Part shown: one piece after another, positions 43,016-52,769 of the stretch
How the letters are laid out: every line of letters starts with the position of its first letter
How positions within the stretch are numbered: position 1 is the stretch's first letter
Assembly (NCBI GenBank): GCA_031538895.1
Contig: JAVKLU010000043.1
Span: 1-64,000 of the forward strand
Direction: 5' to 3'
Origin: JAVKLU01 sp031538895
Lineage (GTDB): Bacteria; Pseudomonadota; Gammaproteobacteria; Burkholderiales; Burkholderiaceae
DNA: 64,000 nucleotides
The notes under the pieces: model-generated
Database searches by the model: none
Told to the model about the DNA's origin: nothing
The model's input: the letters and a program-made list of their open reading frames with translations, nothing else
Translations under genes and position numbers: made by a program

Positions 43016-43516
43016 ATGCCGCGCCAATTTTTGATCAATACCAAAAGCAAAGTGATTGCCCTCGGGCTGATACTTCTTTTTTCGGCTTTCCTCCTGAGCG
43101 AAACTCTCATGATGCCACAGCCGCCAATCTACAGCGTTGTCGGGCCTTCATTCATGCCCCTTGTTCTGTCACTTGCCTTAATGGCGCTTGCGGTGTTCGG
43201 TTTATTGGGTGTGGCATTGGCCCATTTCAAGGCAAAAAAATACCCTGAAGTTTTACCTCAAAGCGACGCTGTTTTGCAAGTTTCTTACGCCAAATTGATC
43301 ATCATTCTTTTGGGGACAGTGATTTTTTTACTGCTGCTGTCGGTGTTTGGCTTCATCCTCGCCAGTATTTTTCTCATTGGGCTTTCGGTCCGTCTTTTGG
43401 GCGTTCAATTGCAAACACGAACTTGGTTTGCCGTCACACTGATGGTGCTGGTGACGTGGGGTATTTTTTCTCTTCTCGGGCTTCGCTTGGGTTCGCTTTT
43501 TGGCCTATTTGCTTAA
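43016..43516 (+). CDS. tctB: TctB small membrane subunit
   Basis: The small membrane protein (166 residues, four hydrophobic segments) of the tripartite tricarboxylate transporter. Segments such as VIALGLILLFSAFLLSETL, GPSFMPLVLSLALMALAVFG, IIILLGTVIFLLLLSVFGF and LMVLVTWGIFSLLGLRL match DUF1468/TctB proteins. It lies 6 bp before tctA. Confidence 0.9.
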   Translation: MPRQFLINTKSKVIALGLILLFSAFLLSETLMMPQPPIYSVVGPSFMPLVLSLALMALAVFGLLGVALAHFKAKKYPEVLPQSDAVLQVSYAKLIIILLGTVIFLLLLSVFGFILASIFLIGLSVRLLGVQLQTRTWFAVTLMVLVTWGIFSLLGLRLGSLFGLFA

Positions 43517-43522
43517 AAAACT

Positions 43523-45031
43523 ATGGACACTTTGACTCTATTGCTACAAGGTTTTGCGAGCGCGCTCACGCCGGAAATTTTGTTTTTTGGTTTATTGGGT
43601 TGTTTTCTGGGCACTCTCGTTGGTGTTCTGCCGGGGATTAGCCCTTCGTTGACGATTGCGCTGTTGTTACCGCTGACTTATAAAGTGCCGGCGACGTCAA
43701 TGTTTGTCATGTTTGCCGGTATTTATTACGGTGGAATGTATGGTGGTTCAACCACTTCCATCTTGCTGAATACCCCGGGGGAATCGTCCACTATCGTCAC
43801 GGCGATGGAAGGCAACTTAATGGCCAGGCGCGGACGGGCGGGGGCGGCGCTTTCCAGTGCGGCGATTGGTTCTTTCATCGCAGGAACAATCGGCACTTTG
43901 GCGCTGACTTTTTTTTCGCCCTTCATCCTTGATGTTGCCTTGAGTTTTGGCCCTGCTGAATATTTTTGCTTGATGGTGCTGGCTTTAGCCGCGGTGACCT
44001 CATTGCTTGGCGATTCCTTCATTCGGGGTGCCATTTCTTTAGTCCTTGGTTTGCTCTTTGGCATGGTGGGGATTGATTTACAAAGTGGACAACCGCGCTT
44101 TGCTTTTGGCAAAATCGAGTTGCTGGATGGTATTGAAATGACGGTGGCAGTGGTGGGGCTTTTCGCAGTTGCCGAAGTGTTTTACCGTGCGTTTGTGAAA
44201 GAAGAGAATGCGGCCCAGCATCAAATCAAAGATTCGTTGTGGTTGGCCAAAAAAGACTGGAAGCGCTCTATTGGCCCGTGGCTACGCGGTACTTTTTTAG
44301 GCTTTCCTTTGGGCGCGTTGCCGGCAGGCGGAGCAGAGTTGCCCACTCTTCTGTCTTATTACAGCGAAAAAAAACTGGCGGCAAGAAAAAATAAAGTTGC
44401 CGCACCAAATACCGAAAACGAATTTGGTCATGGTGCGATTGAAGGTGTGGCGGGACCGGAGGCGGCCAACAATGCGGCAGCGGCGGGCGTATTGATGCCT
44501 CTTTTAACCTTGGGTATCCCCACTTCTGCCACTGCGGCGGTGTTGATGGCGGCGTTTTCTTCGTACGGAATTACGCCTGGGCCGACCTTGTTTGCAAGCC
44601 AAGGCCCGCTGATTTGGACATTGATTGCCAGTCTTTATATTGGCAATGTTTTGCTGTTGATTTTGAATTTACCTCTCGTCGGGCTTTGGGTGCGTCTGCT
44701 CAAAATACCAGAGCCTTGGCTTTATAGCGGTATTTTATTGGTGGCCACTGCGGCGGTGTATGGCGCTTCTGCAAGCATTTTTAATGTTGGCATGCTTTAT
44801 TTTTTTGGACTTTTGGGTTTTGTCATGCGTCTTTTTTCAGTCCCCGCAACCCCGCTATTGCTCGGTCTTATTTTGTCGCCGCTGGCCGAACAGTCTTTGC
44901 GACAAGCATTAGTCATCAGCCAAGGCAGCTTTCTCACTTTTATTGAACGTCCGATTTCGCTCTCATTATTGGTGGTGGCTTTGTTGATGCTGTTACTCCC
45001 GCCTTGTTTGCGTTGGTTTTACAAGAAATAA
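43523..45031 (+). CDS. tctA: TctA large membrane subunit
   Basis: The main channel of the tripartite tricarboxylate transporter, 502 residues, with about twelve helices. The family motifs GTLVGVLPGISPSLTIALLLP, GIYYGGMYGGSTTSILLNTPGE and GVAGPEAANNAAAAGVLMPLLTLGIP are intact. It ends in AAG-AAA-TAA, which is then repeated twice as a 17-bp tandem unit. Confidence 0.95.
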   Translation: MDTLTLLLQGFASALTPEILFFGLLGCFLGTLVGVLPGISPSLTIALLLPLTYKVPATSMFVMFAGIYYGGMYGGSTTSILLNTPGESSTIVTAMEGNLMARRGRAGAALSSAAIGSFIAGTIGTLALTFFSPFILDVALSFGPAEYFCLMVLALAAVTSLLGDSFIRGAISLVLGLLFGMVGIDLQSGQPRFAFGKIELLDGIEMTVAVVGLFAVAEVFYRAFVKEENAAQHQIKDSLWLAKKDWKRSIGPWLRGTFLGFPLGALPAGGAELPTLLSYYSEKKLAARKNKVAAPNTENEFGHGAIEGVAGPEAANNAAAAGVLMPLLTLGIPTSATAAVLMAAFSSYGITPGPTLFASQGPLIWTLIASLYIGNVLLLILNLPLVGLWVRLLKIPEPWLYSGILLVATAAVYGASASIFNVGMLYFFGLLGFVMRLFSVPATPLLLGLILSPLAEQSLRQALVISQGSFLTFIERPISLSLLVVALLMLLLPPCLRWFYKK

Positions 45032-45073
45032 GTCTGTCCAAGAAATAAACCTGGCCAAAAAATAAGTCCGACG
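45023..45073 (+). repeat. 17-bp tandem repeat, 3 copies, over the tctA stop codon
   Basis: Units AAGAAATAAGTCTGTCC, AAGAAATAAACCTGGCC and AAAAAATAAGTCCGACG are contiguous; each holds a Lys-Lys-stop motif, and the first is the real tctA end. Confidence 0.8.
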
Positions 45074-45130
45074 AGTATTTTTGCGAGGCCTTTTTTACGT
45101 CATCAGTGTGTATGAAACAAGCTATTTTTT

Positions 45131-46411
45131 ATGAAATTACCTTTTGAATTGTCTTTTGAATGGCGTATTGCCCTGCGTTATTTACGGGCCGGAAAACGGG
45201 CGCGACGTAATAGCTTTATCTCCTTTATTTCATTGATCTCGGTATTGGGAATAGCGCTGGGCGTTGCCGCGTTAATCATCGTCTTGTCGGTGATGAATGG
45301 CTTTCAAAAAGACGTGCGTGATCGCATGTTATCGGTGTTAGCGCATATCGAAGTGCGCGCAAATCAATTAGATGACTCGCAATGGCGCGATATGCAACAA
45401 ACCCTGGTCGCCAATTCCAGTGTGGTGGCGACGGCTCCGTTTTCCAGCGCACAAACCGTGTTTGTGAATCAAGGTGAAATGCATGGCGCCATTTTGCGCG
45501 GAGTTGATGCGCAAGCCGAAAAATCCGTGATGACTTTGCCGCTGCGTTATGCAAAGACTGGTCTATCGCAATTAAAAAGCGGTGAGTTCGGCGTGATTTT
45601 GGGTGTCGACTTGGCTCATAAATTGGGTGTCGGGCTTGGTGATCGTGTCACTGTGATGCTGCCGCAGGGGGGGGTGACGCCAGCGGGGATGTTGCCGCGT
45701 TTTAAAATTTTGAACGTGACCGATATTTTTGAAAGCGGGCATTACGAATACGACGCCAGTTTGGCCTATTTGGCCTTGGCCGATGTGCAAACCTTGCTGC
45801 GCCAAGAACAACCCGAAGGCCTGCGTGTTCGTATCAAAGACATTAACAGCGCACCGCTGGTGCGACGCGATTTACAAAGGGCTTTGTCGAGTAAACCTTA
45901 TTTTGACAGTGTGTCGGTGTTGGATTGGTCGCAGCAAAACCGCAATTGGTTTGCCGCCGTACAAACTGAAAAACGCCTGATGGGAATCATTTTATTTTTA
46001 ATTATTGCGGTGGCAGCGTTTAATTTGGTCTCGACTTTGGTGATGACAGTGACTGAAAAATACGCCGATATTGCGATTTTGCGCACAATGGGCGCAAGCC
46101 GAACTTCGGTGATGAAAATTTTTATGGTGCAAGGCGCACTGTCGGGCAGTTTGGGAACTTTGTGTGGCGCATTGTTGGGCACGCTGGTCGCGTTAAATCT
46201 GGATGTGATTGTGCCGGTGATCGAGGCGGTGTTTCGTATCCAGTTTTTACCGAAAGAAATTTATTTAATCAGCACGCTGCCCTCTGATGTGCAATGGTCC
46301 GACGTGATCACGATTACCTTGACGTCTTTGATGTTAGCGTTTGTCGCAACAATTTATCCGAGTTATCGCGCCGCGCGTATCGAGCCTGCGCAAGCGCTGC
46401 GTCACGAATAA
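45131..46411 (+). CDS. lolC: Lipoprotein-releasing ABC permease (LolC/E/F type)
   Basis: An inner-membrane subunit of the Lol exporter, which lifts lipoproteins to the carrier LolA. It has 426 residues, with the N-terminal helix and periplasmic MacB-type domain (FISLISVLGIALGVAALIIV, LSVMNGFQKDVRDRML) and three C-terminal FtsX-type helices (TEKYADIAILRTMGAS, IYPSYRAARIEPAQALRHE). The ATPase LolD does not follow, which is unusual; it must be elsewhere. LolC, LolE or a homodimeric LolF cannot be told apart by eye. Confidence 0.9.
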   Translation: MKLPFELSFEWRIALRYLRAGKRARRNSFISFISLISVLGIALGVAALIIVLSVMNGFQKDVRDRMLSVLAHIEVRANQLDDSQWRDMQQTLVANSSVVATAPFSSAQTVFVNQGEMHGAILRGVDAQAEKSVMTLPLRYAKTGLSQLKSGEFGVILGVDLAHKLGVGLGDRVTVMLPQGGVTPAGMLPRFKILNVTDIFESGHYEYDASLAYLALADVQTLLRQEQPEGLRVRIKDINSAPLVRRDLQRALSSKPYFDSVSVLDWSQQNRNWFAAVQTEKRLMGIILFLIIAVAAFNLVSTLVMTVTEKYADIAILRTMGASRTSVMKIFMVQGALSGSLGTLCGALLGTLVALNLDVIVPVIEAVFRIQFLPKEIYLISTLPSDVQWSDVITITLTSLMLAFVATIYPSYRAARIEPAQALRHE

Positions 46412-46446
46412 TCGGTGTGTCCCATTTATTTTTTTGCGGAGTCCCT

Positions 46447-47559
46447 ATGACTGTCCCTATGACTGTCTCTATGACCGCACCTTTACTGTTTAGTCGCATC
46501 GTCTTGGGTCAATTGACTTTGCAAAACCGAGTCATCATCAGCCCGATGTGTCAATACAGCGCCGTCAATGGCAATGCCAGCGACTGGCACGCGGTGCATT
46601 TTGGACGCATGTTAGCGAGCGGTGCTGGAATGTTTATCATCGAAGCCACGGCGGTCGAATTGGCGGGGCGGATTTCTCCAGCTTGTCTGAGCTTAGCTTC
46701 GGATGAAAACGAAGCGGCTTTGGCGCGGGTGTTAAAAATTGCCCGTGCCCATGCCCATGCCCATAGCACGATGCCCATCGCGATTCAATTGGCGCACGCG
46801 GGGCGCAAAGCCTCAACTGCAATTCCCTGGGTTGGCACAGGTCAAGTGTCTCTCGCACAAGGTGGCTGGATCAGTTATGGCCCTTCAGCCTTGCCCTTTG
46901 ATGGGGCTTATAGCGCACCGATTGCCATGGATAAAAACGATATTGCGCGCGTCCGAACTGCCTTTGTGGACGCGGCTAAACGCGCGGTGAACTTGGGTTT
47001 TGATGCAATTGAAGTTCACGCCGCGCATGGTTATTTGTTGCATCAATTTTTGTCACCTTTTACCAATCAGCGCACCGATGAATACGGGGGCAGTTTAGAG
47101 AATCGTATGCGTTTGACGCGCGAAGTTTTTGACGCGGTGCGTGCAGCGGTTCCGCACAAAATTCCTGTTGGTGTGCGAATTTCTGCCAGCGATTGGATCG
47201 ACGGCACATGGGATGTGACGCAATCGATCGAATTGGTGAAAGTCTTGCAAAGCAGCGGTTGCGCTTGGGTTGATACGTCCAGCGGCGGTTTGTCACTGAC
47301 GCAAAAAATAACGCTGGGCCCTGGTTATCAAGTACCTTTTTCGGCCGCGATTAAAGCCGCAACCGCTGTGCCAACTATGGCGGTGGGTTTGATTGAAAGC
47401 GCAGAGCAAGCCCAAACTATTGTGCAAGAAGGACGTGCCGACATGGTGGCATTGGGTCGTGCCTTTTTATGGAATGCGGCGTGGGTGTGGCATGCCGCCA
47501 AAACTTTGGGCGCGACGATTCCGATTCCGCCGCAATATGTGCGTGGTGTCCCAAATTGA
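46447..47559 (+). CDS. Old-yellow-enzyme family NADH:flavin oxidoreductase (YqjM-like)
   Basis: An FMN-dependent ene-reductase of 370 residues. It has the class III (YqjM-like) motifs NRVIISPMCQYSA, VELAGRISP, QLAHAGRKAS, EVHAAHGYLLHQFLSPFTNQR and DEYGGSLENRMRL, and ends ADMVALGRAFLWN. The Cys in SPMCQYS tunes FMN in the family. The start has three in-frame ATGs spaced 12 bp apart, from a 12-bp tandem repeat (46447-46482) reading MTVP-MTVS-MTAP; GGAG lies 6 bp before the first one. The reduced substrate is not known. Confidence 0.92.
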   Translation: MTVPMTVSMTAPLLFSRIVLGQLTLQNRVIISPMCQYSAVNGNASDWHAVHFGRMLASGAGMFIIEATAVELAGRISPACLSLASDENEAALARVLKIARAHAHAHSTMPIAIQLAHAGRKASTAIPWVGTGQVSLAQGGWISYGPSALPFDGAYSAPIAMDKNDIARVRTAFVDAAKRAVNLGFDAIEVHAAHGYLLHQFLSPFTNQRTDEYGGSLENRMRLTREVFDAVRAAVPHKIPVGVRISASDWIDGTWDVTQSIELVKVLQSSGCAWVDTSSGGLSLTQKITLGPGYQVPFSAAIKAATAVPTMAVGLIESAEQAQTIVQEGRADMVALGRAFLWNAAWVWHAAKTLGATIPIPPQYVRGVPN

Positions 47560-47632
47560 TAGCGACGGTTTGAATCAGTGCGCCACAAATCAGAGTTGAT
47601 TCAGGCGATTCATAGACTGTTTTTTTTACACT

Positions 47633-47680
47633 CATTTTGCCGCCCCTTCATTTTGCCACCCCCTTATTTTTCTGCCCCTT
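47633..47680 (+). repeat. Imperfect 15-17-bp tandem repeat, 3 copies, before aroE
   Basis: Units CATTTTGCCGCCCCTT, CATTTTGCCACCCCCTT and ATTTTTCTGCCCCTT follow each other in the gap between the OYE gene and aroE, close to the aroE start. Confidence 0.7.
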
Positions 47681-47708
47681 ATTTTGTTGACGCCATTTAA
47701 TTGCATTC

Positions 47709-48632
47709 ATGAACCACTGCTTGACTGTTGATCGCGCTTTGACTCCTGCGGCCTACGCGGTTTTTGGTAATCCGATTGGGCACAGCAAATCGCCACTGAT
47801 TCACGCGCAATTCGCCGCCCAAACTGGCCAATTGATGACTTACCACGCGCAGTTGGCGCCGCTGAACGGTTTTTCGGCTGCCGTGCGCGATTTTTTTGTC
47901 GACGGCGGTTCGGGTTGCAATGTGACTTTGCCGTTTAAACAAGAAGCGTTTGGTTTGGCGGACATCAAAACCCCGCGTGCCTTATGCGCCGGTGCGGTCA
48001 ATACTTTGTGGATGCAAGATGGCGTGATTCACGCTGACAATACCGATGGCGCGGGCTTGGTGCGCGACTTACAGGATTTTGTATCTGATTTACACGATTG
48101 TCGAATTTTGATTTTAGGCGCCGGTGGCGCAGTACGCGGTATCGTCAAACCTTTGCTGGACGCCGGTGCGCACTTGATCTTGAGCAATCGCAATGCGGCG
48201 CGGTTGGAACTGTTGATTAGCGAGTTAAGGGTGTATTTGGGGCAAAAATCAGTTCAAGCGCCGTTTGAAAAAACGGCTGATTCATTAACTGTTTTGCCTT
48301 GGTCAGATGTGGAGGGCGGCACGCTCAAGGCGTCATTTGATGTGGTGATGAATGCGACTTCGGCAGGCATGGGCCAAGCGCCTATGGGTCAAATATCTAT
48401 CGGCTCAGCAATGTTTGCGCCAGACTTATTTCGCGATATTCCGCGCGCGTATGACTTGCAGTATTTGGCGGGCGTGACGCCTTTTTGTGCGGCGGCCAAT
48501 GCGGCCGGCGTCGCCACGCGCGATGGTTTGGGCATGTTAGTGGCGCAAGCGGCCGAAGCTTTTTATTTGTGGCGCGGCATCATGCCTGATACCGCGCCTG
48601 TGATGACGGCTTTACGCAAATTACTCAGTTGA
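47709..48632 (+). CDS. aroE: Shikimate dehydrogenase
   Basis: Reduces 3-dehydroshikimate with NADPH in aromatic amino-acid synthesis. It has 307 residues, a little long. The substrate site FGNPIGHSKSPLIH, catalytic Lys in VTLPFKQEAFG, Asp in ADNTDGAGLVRDL, NADP loop LGAGGAVRGIV and SNRNAARLELL are intact. The last 26 bp including the stop are imperfectly repeated just downstream (48612-48637 and 48638-48665). Confidence 0.94.
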   Translation: MNHCLTVDRALTPAAYAVFGNPIGHSKSPLIHAQFAAQTGQLMTYHAQLAPLNGFSAAVRDFFVDGGSGCNVTLPFKQEAFGLADIKTPRALCAGAVNTLWMQDGVIHADNTDGAGLVRDLQDFVSDLHDCRILILGAGGAVRGIVKPLLDAGAHLILSNRNAARLELLISELRVYLGQKSVQAPFEKTADSLTVLPWSDVEGGTLKASFDVVMNATSAGMGQAPMGQISIGSAMFAPDLFRDIPRAYDLQYLAGVTPFCAAANAAGVATRDGLGMLVAQAAEAFYLWRGIMPDTAPVMTALRKLLS

Positions 48633-48690
48633 GTAAGTTACGTAAACTCCGTAAGTTGAGTATTGATCATCAAAAATCAAGAATCCAAGC

Positions 48691-49701
48691 TTAATTTCCT
48701 TTGGCTTGCAAGCGACGGCCTAAAGACACTGCGTAAGCGGCCGCACGTTCTTGCAAAATCGGATCGGCACTGGCAGTCACACCAGCGGGCAAAATTGTCG
48801 GAATAAACATTTGACCATCACAACTTTGTCCGGTCACGCTATTCAAAGCCAATTGACCAAAAATCACTTCTGTACGATCACTTGGCCATGCTTGCGTGGA
48901 GTCAAGCAAGGGGTCACCATCTTTTGGCAATTGCGCGATCAAGTCAAACAGTACCGCGCCTTTTTGCACACGTTGCGTGAATTCAGCTTCCAGAAAATCA
49001 GTACCTGCTGCTTTAGCTTCTTCCTCGTTCAAACCGACACGGCCAGCTGTCGGCTCAAAACGCCAGCGCAGCGCTTGCATGCCTTTTTGGGTTTTGACCA
49101 TAAAGGTGTTGGCGCCCCAATACGGCACACTCGCGTAACTGGCAGGAACGGCTTGTCCGGCCAGGTATTTACCTTGCAAAGTCGTGTTGGGATGGGCTTT
49201 GGCAAAGGCTTCAACTTTGGCAGGATCGGGTTTACCGTCTTTGACCGGAACACGCGCCTGTAAAAACTCGATGAATTCTTCAGGTGTTGAGGCAAAGAAA
49301 TGCGGCGCTGAAATGTGCGCGAATTCCCAGGTCTCTTTTTTGTCGTACATGCTCAAGGCCAGGCCGCGAACAGTGGTTTTGCCATTGTCAGGTGCTTTAG
49401 GATTGCCGCCGCCAATTGATAAACGCCCGACCACTGGAATAGATTTATTCCGCTGCAAAAATGGAATCTGAAAAGCGGTGTTTTTGGGGTTGGGGGTAAA
49501 GCTTCCAGCGACACAAAAGCCCTTAGCGTGCGAAGCGCGTGCGGGGTGTTTACCAAAGACGCCGTTTAAGGCGTCAACGTCTTCAACCGGACCAGCGTAA
49601 GCACTCGCTACGACAAGGCTTACAGACAAGCTCGCTAATCCAGTTAAACACGCTCCGATGGGCGAGCGCTGTGATTTTGGGGGTAAATAAGATAAAGACA
49701 T
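48691..49701 (-). CDS. Periplasmic catalase-family peroxidase
   Basis: A haem peroxidase of the small catalase family, 336 residues, with a signal peptide ending in SAYAG. The distal His lies in ARASHAKGFCVAGSF, the distal Asn region and NGKTTVRGLALSMYD match the family, and the proximal haem Tyr segment is not the standard catalase one. Such proteins use peroxide with a reductant rather than breaking it down alone. It is convergent with aroE. Confidence 0.85.
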   Translation of the reverse strand: MSLSYLPPKSQRSPIGACLTGLASLSVSLVVASAYAGPVEDVDALNGVFGKHPARASHAKGFCVAGSFTPNPKNTAFQIPFLQRNKSIPVVGRLSIGGGNPKAPDNGKTTVRGLALSMYDKKETWEFAHISAPHFFASTPEEFIEFLQARVPVKDGKPDPAKVEAFAKAHPNTTLQGKYLAGQAVPASYASVPYWGANTFMVKTQKGMQALRWRFEPTAGRVGLNEEEAKAAGTDFLEAEFTQRVQKGAVLFDLIAQLPKDGDPLLDSTQAWPSDRTEVIFGQLALNSVTGQSCDGQMFIPTILPAGVTASADPILQERAAAYAVSLGRRLQAKGN

Positions 49702-50059
49702 AAGATTTTTTTAAATAAAGTGATCAGTTAACAAAGGTCTATCAAACATTTATTGCTACATTTGAAATGTCTAGACGTCCTAAAGTCGGCGGAATTTTGA
49801 TAACGTTACAAGGTGCGCCAAAATTTTTTATGATGATGCGGGTGATGTCTTGTGACTGGTCTTATCGCTCATCTGAACGCTCATCTGAACGGTCATCTGA
49901 AAAATCTGCGCGACTTATAATTGTTGATACAAAAATAACGGCCTTAGTAATAGCGGCCTTAGCAGATTTATCCGAAAAATTCATACGCAAGACTGATAAG
50001 ACAAGCACGCCAAAAATTCAAAATTCAAAATTATTAAACCAACTCGTAAGGAGAACCCT
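49702..50059 (+). promoter_or_regulatory. aceE leader region with three 12-bp repeats and a -10 box
   Basis: The 358-bp gap holds no supported gene. CGCTCATCTGAA (49866-49877), an exact second copy (49878-49889) and CGGTCATCTGAA (49890-49901) run into the -35 zone of a consensus TATAAT at 49916-49921, which lacks a good -35. This could be an activator-dependent promoter with tandem sites, or chance tandem duplication. An AAGGAG Shine-Dalgarno precedes the aceE ATG. Confidence 0.4.
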
Positions 50060-52738
50060 ATGTCTGAAGCAACACCCCTCACTGCACACAATGATCCAGA
50101 AACTCGAGAATGGGTTGACGCACTGAAAAGCGTGATTGACGCGCGCGGCAATCTTCATGCGCATCAGCTGATTGAAGCCCTGCTCCAAGTGGCACGTGAG
50201 AGCGGTGCGAATATCCCGTTTGCGGCCAATACTGCCTACATCAATACGATTCCTGCTGATCAGGGTGAACATTGTCCGGGTAATTTGGAATACGAAGAAA
50301 AGCTGCGTTCATGGATGCGCTGGAACTCCATCGCCATGGTGGTTCGTGCCAATCGCGAAGACGGTGATTTGGGCGGGCATTTATCCAGTTTTGCATCGCT
50401 GGCCAATATGTTAGGAATTGGCTTTAACCATTTTTGGCACGCGCCGACGGAACAACACGGCGGCGATTTGTTGTACATCCAAGGCCATTCTTCTCCCGGG
50501 ATTTACGCCCGTGCATTTTTAGAGGGGCGCATTAGCGTCGATCAGCTGGATCATTTCCGCCGTGAAGTCGATGGCAAAGGATTGTCCTCTTATCCACATC
50601 CCAAATTGATGCCTGATTTTTGGCAATTTCCCACCGTGTCGATGGGTTTAGGCGCCTTGTGTGCAATTTATCAAGCACGCTTTTTGAAATATCTGCACGC
50701 TCGTGATATTGCCAAAACCGACAACCGCAAAGTCTGGGTGTTTTGTGGCGATGGTGAAATGGACGAACCTGAATCAATGGGCGCCATTGGTGTGGGTGGG
50801 CGCGAGCATTTAGACAATTTGGTGATGGTCATCAATTGCAATTTACAACGTCTTGACGGCCCTGTTCGCGGTAATGGCAAAATTATTCAAGAGTTTGAAG
50901 CCGAGTTTCGTGGCGCCGGTTGGAATGTGATTAAAGTAATCTGGGGCAGTTTGTGGGATCCTTTATTAGCCGCAGATAAAACCGGTGCTCTACACGACAT
51001 CATGATGAACACTGTCGATGGTGAGTATCAAAACTTTAAAGCCAAAGACGGCGCGTATGTACGTCAACATTTTTTTGGCAAACATCCTGACGCTTTGAAG
51101 TTGGTTGAAAAATACTCCGACGATGATATTTGGCGTTTGACGCGTGGCGGTCATGATCCACACAAAATTTATGCGGCGTTTAAACAAGCGCAAGAGCACG
51201 TCGGGCAACCGACGGTGTTGTTGATGAAAACGGTGAAAGGATTTGGTTTGGGCAAATCTGCTGAAGCGCGCAACACTGCGCATCAAACTAAAAAACTCGA
51301 TGATGTCGCATTGCGTGAAATTCGCGATCGCTTCAATATCCCGATCAGCGATGCAGATTTACCGTCGGTACCCTATTACCAACCAAGTCCTGATGCGCCT
51401 GAAATCAAATATTTGCACGAACGCCGTCAGGCACTGGGCGGCTATTTGCCGCAACGGCGCCAACAAGCCGATGAAAAATTTGCGGTGCCTGATTTAACCA
51501 CTTTCACGCCCGTGTTAGAAGCTTCGGCGCAAGGCCGCGAAACCTCAACGACCCAAGCTTACGTGCGCTTTTTGACGATTTTGTTGCGTGATGCGCAATT
51601 GGGAAAACGCGTCGTGCCGATTCTGGTGGACGAGGCGCGGACTTTTGGGATGGAAGGCTTGTTCCGTCAAATTGGGATTTTCAATCAACAAGGTCAGTTG
51701 TACGAGCCAGTTGATAAAGACCAAGTGTCGTATTACCGCGAAGATAAGGCCGGTCAAATTTTGCAAGAAGGGATTAACGAAGCCGGTGCAATGGCGTCGT
51801 GGATCGCGGCGGCGACGTCATATTCGACCAACAATCGGATCATGGTGCCGTTTTATATCTTTTATTCGATGTTTGGTTTGCAACGCACGCACGATTTGGC
51901 GTGGGCGGCGGGTGATATGCGGGCACGTGGATTTTTACTCGGCGGCACATCTGGGCGCACGACTTTGAATGGCGAAGGTTTGCAACACGAAGACGGCCAC
52001 AGTCATGTTTTGGCCGCGACGATTCCGAATTGCATTCCCTACGATCCGACCTTTGCGCACGAAGTCGCGGTGATTATTCACGATGGCTTACGCCGTATGG
52101 TGCAAAACCAAGAAGACGTGTTTTATTACTTGACCTTGCTCAACGAAAACTATGCGCAACCGGGTCTGGTTGCTGGGCAAGAAGAAGGCATTTTGAAAGG
52201 TCTCTACTTATTTCAAGCCAGCAAAGCCAAGCACAAAGCGCGCGTCCAGTTAATGGGTAGTGGTTCGATTCTGCGCGAATCTTTAGCCGCAGTGGAATTG
52301 TTGGACAAGGATTGGAAAGTGGCGGCCGACGTATGGAGCGCGCCATCGTTTACTTTATTGGCACGCGATGGCCAAGAAATCGCGCGCTGGAATTTATTAC
52401 ATCCCAGCGCAACACCGCGCACGCCTTATGTCACAGGTTTGTTGGCAAAATCAGAGGGGCCGATTATTGCCACGACGGATTACATGCGTTTATACGCCGA
52501 TCAAATTCGTCCTTACATACCAGAAGGTCGTCGCTATAGCGTGTTAGGAACGGATGGTTTTGGACGTTCGGATTCGCGCACTAAATTACGCGCGCATTTT
52601 GAAGTGGATCGCCATTTTATTGTCGTGGTGGCCTTGACCGAATTGGCGAGGGCGGGCACGCTTGATAAAACCTTGATCGCGCAAGCGATTAAAAAATATG
52701 GTTTGAACACAGAAACCGCTTACCCGGGAACTTTATAA
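50060..52738 (+). CDS. aceE: Pyruvate dehydrogenase E1 component, homodimeric type
   Basis: Thiamine-diphosphate enzyme that decarboxylates pyruvate and passes the acetyl group to the E2 lipoyl arm. The 892-residue length is normal for AceE. The ThDP motif is FCGDGEMDEPESMGA ending in VINCN; ESGANIPFAANTAYINTIP at the start and SGRTTLNGEGLQHEDGHSHV late in the protein are diagnostic. A strong AAGGAG precedes the ATG. aceF follows 31 bp later. Confidence 0.97.
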   Translation: MSEATPLTAHNDPETREWVDALKSVIDARGNLHAHQLIEALLQVARESGANIPFAANTAYINTIPADQGEHCPGNLEYEEKLRSWMRWNSIAMVVRANREDGDLGGHLSSFASLANMLGIGFNHFWHAPTEQHGGDLLYIQGHSSPGIYARAFLEGRISVDQLDHFRREVDGKGLSSYPHPKLMPDFWQFPTVSMGLGALCAIYQARFLKYLHARDIAKTDNRKVWVFCGDGEMDEPESMGAIGVGGREHLDNLVMVINCNLQRLDGPVRGNGKIIQEFEAEFRGAGWNVIKVIWGSLWDPLLAADKTGALHDIMMNTVDGEYQNFKAKDGAYVRQHFFGKHPDALKLVEKYSDDDIWRLTRGGHDPHKIYAAFKQAQEHVGQPTVLLMKTVKGFGLGKSAEARNTAHQTKKLDDVALREIRDRFNIPISDADLPSVPYYQPSPDAPEIKYLHERRQALGGYLPQRRQQADEKFAVPDLTTFTPVLEASAQGRETSTTQAYVRFLTILLRDAQLGKRVVPILVDEARTFGMEGLFRQIGIFNQQGQLYEPVDKDQVSYYREDKAGQILQEGINEAGAMASWIAAATSYSTNNRIMVPFYIFYSMFGLQRTHDLAWAAGDMRARGFLLGGTSGRTTLNGEGLQHEDGHSHVLAATIPNCIPYDPTFAHEVAVIIHDGLRRMVQNQEDVFYYLTLLNENYAQPGLVAGQEEGILKGLYLFQASKAKHKARVQLMGSGSILRESLAAVELLDKDWKVAADVWSAPSFTLLARDGQEIARWNLLHPSATPRTPYVTGLLAKSEGPIIATTDYMRLYADQIRPYIPEGRRYSVLGTDGFGRSDSRTKLRAHFEVDRHFIVVVALTELARAGTLDKTLIAQAIKKYGLNTETAYPGTL

Positions 52739-52769
52739 ATCACATCACAAATCATTTTAGGAGCAAGTA

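Noticed and set aside
49767..50126. 119-codon frame overlapping the aceE leader and start
   Set aside because: It contains the 12-bp repeat translated as SSERSSERSSE, has no plausible fold and runs into the aceE start.
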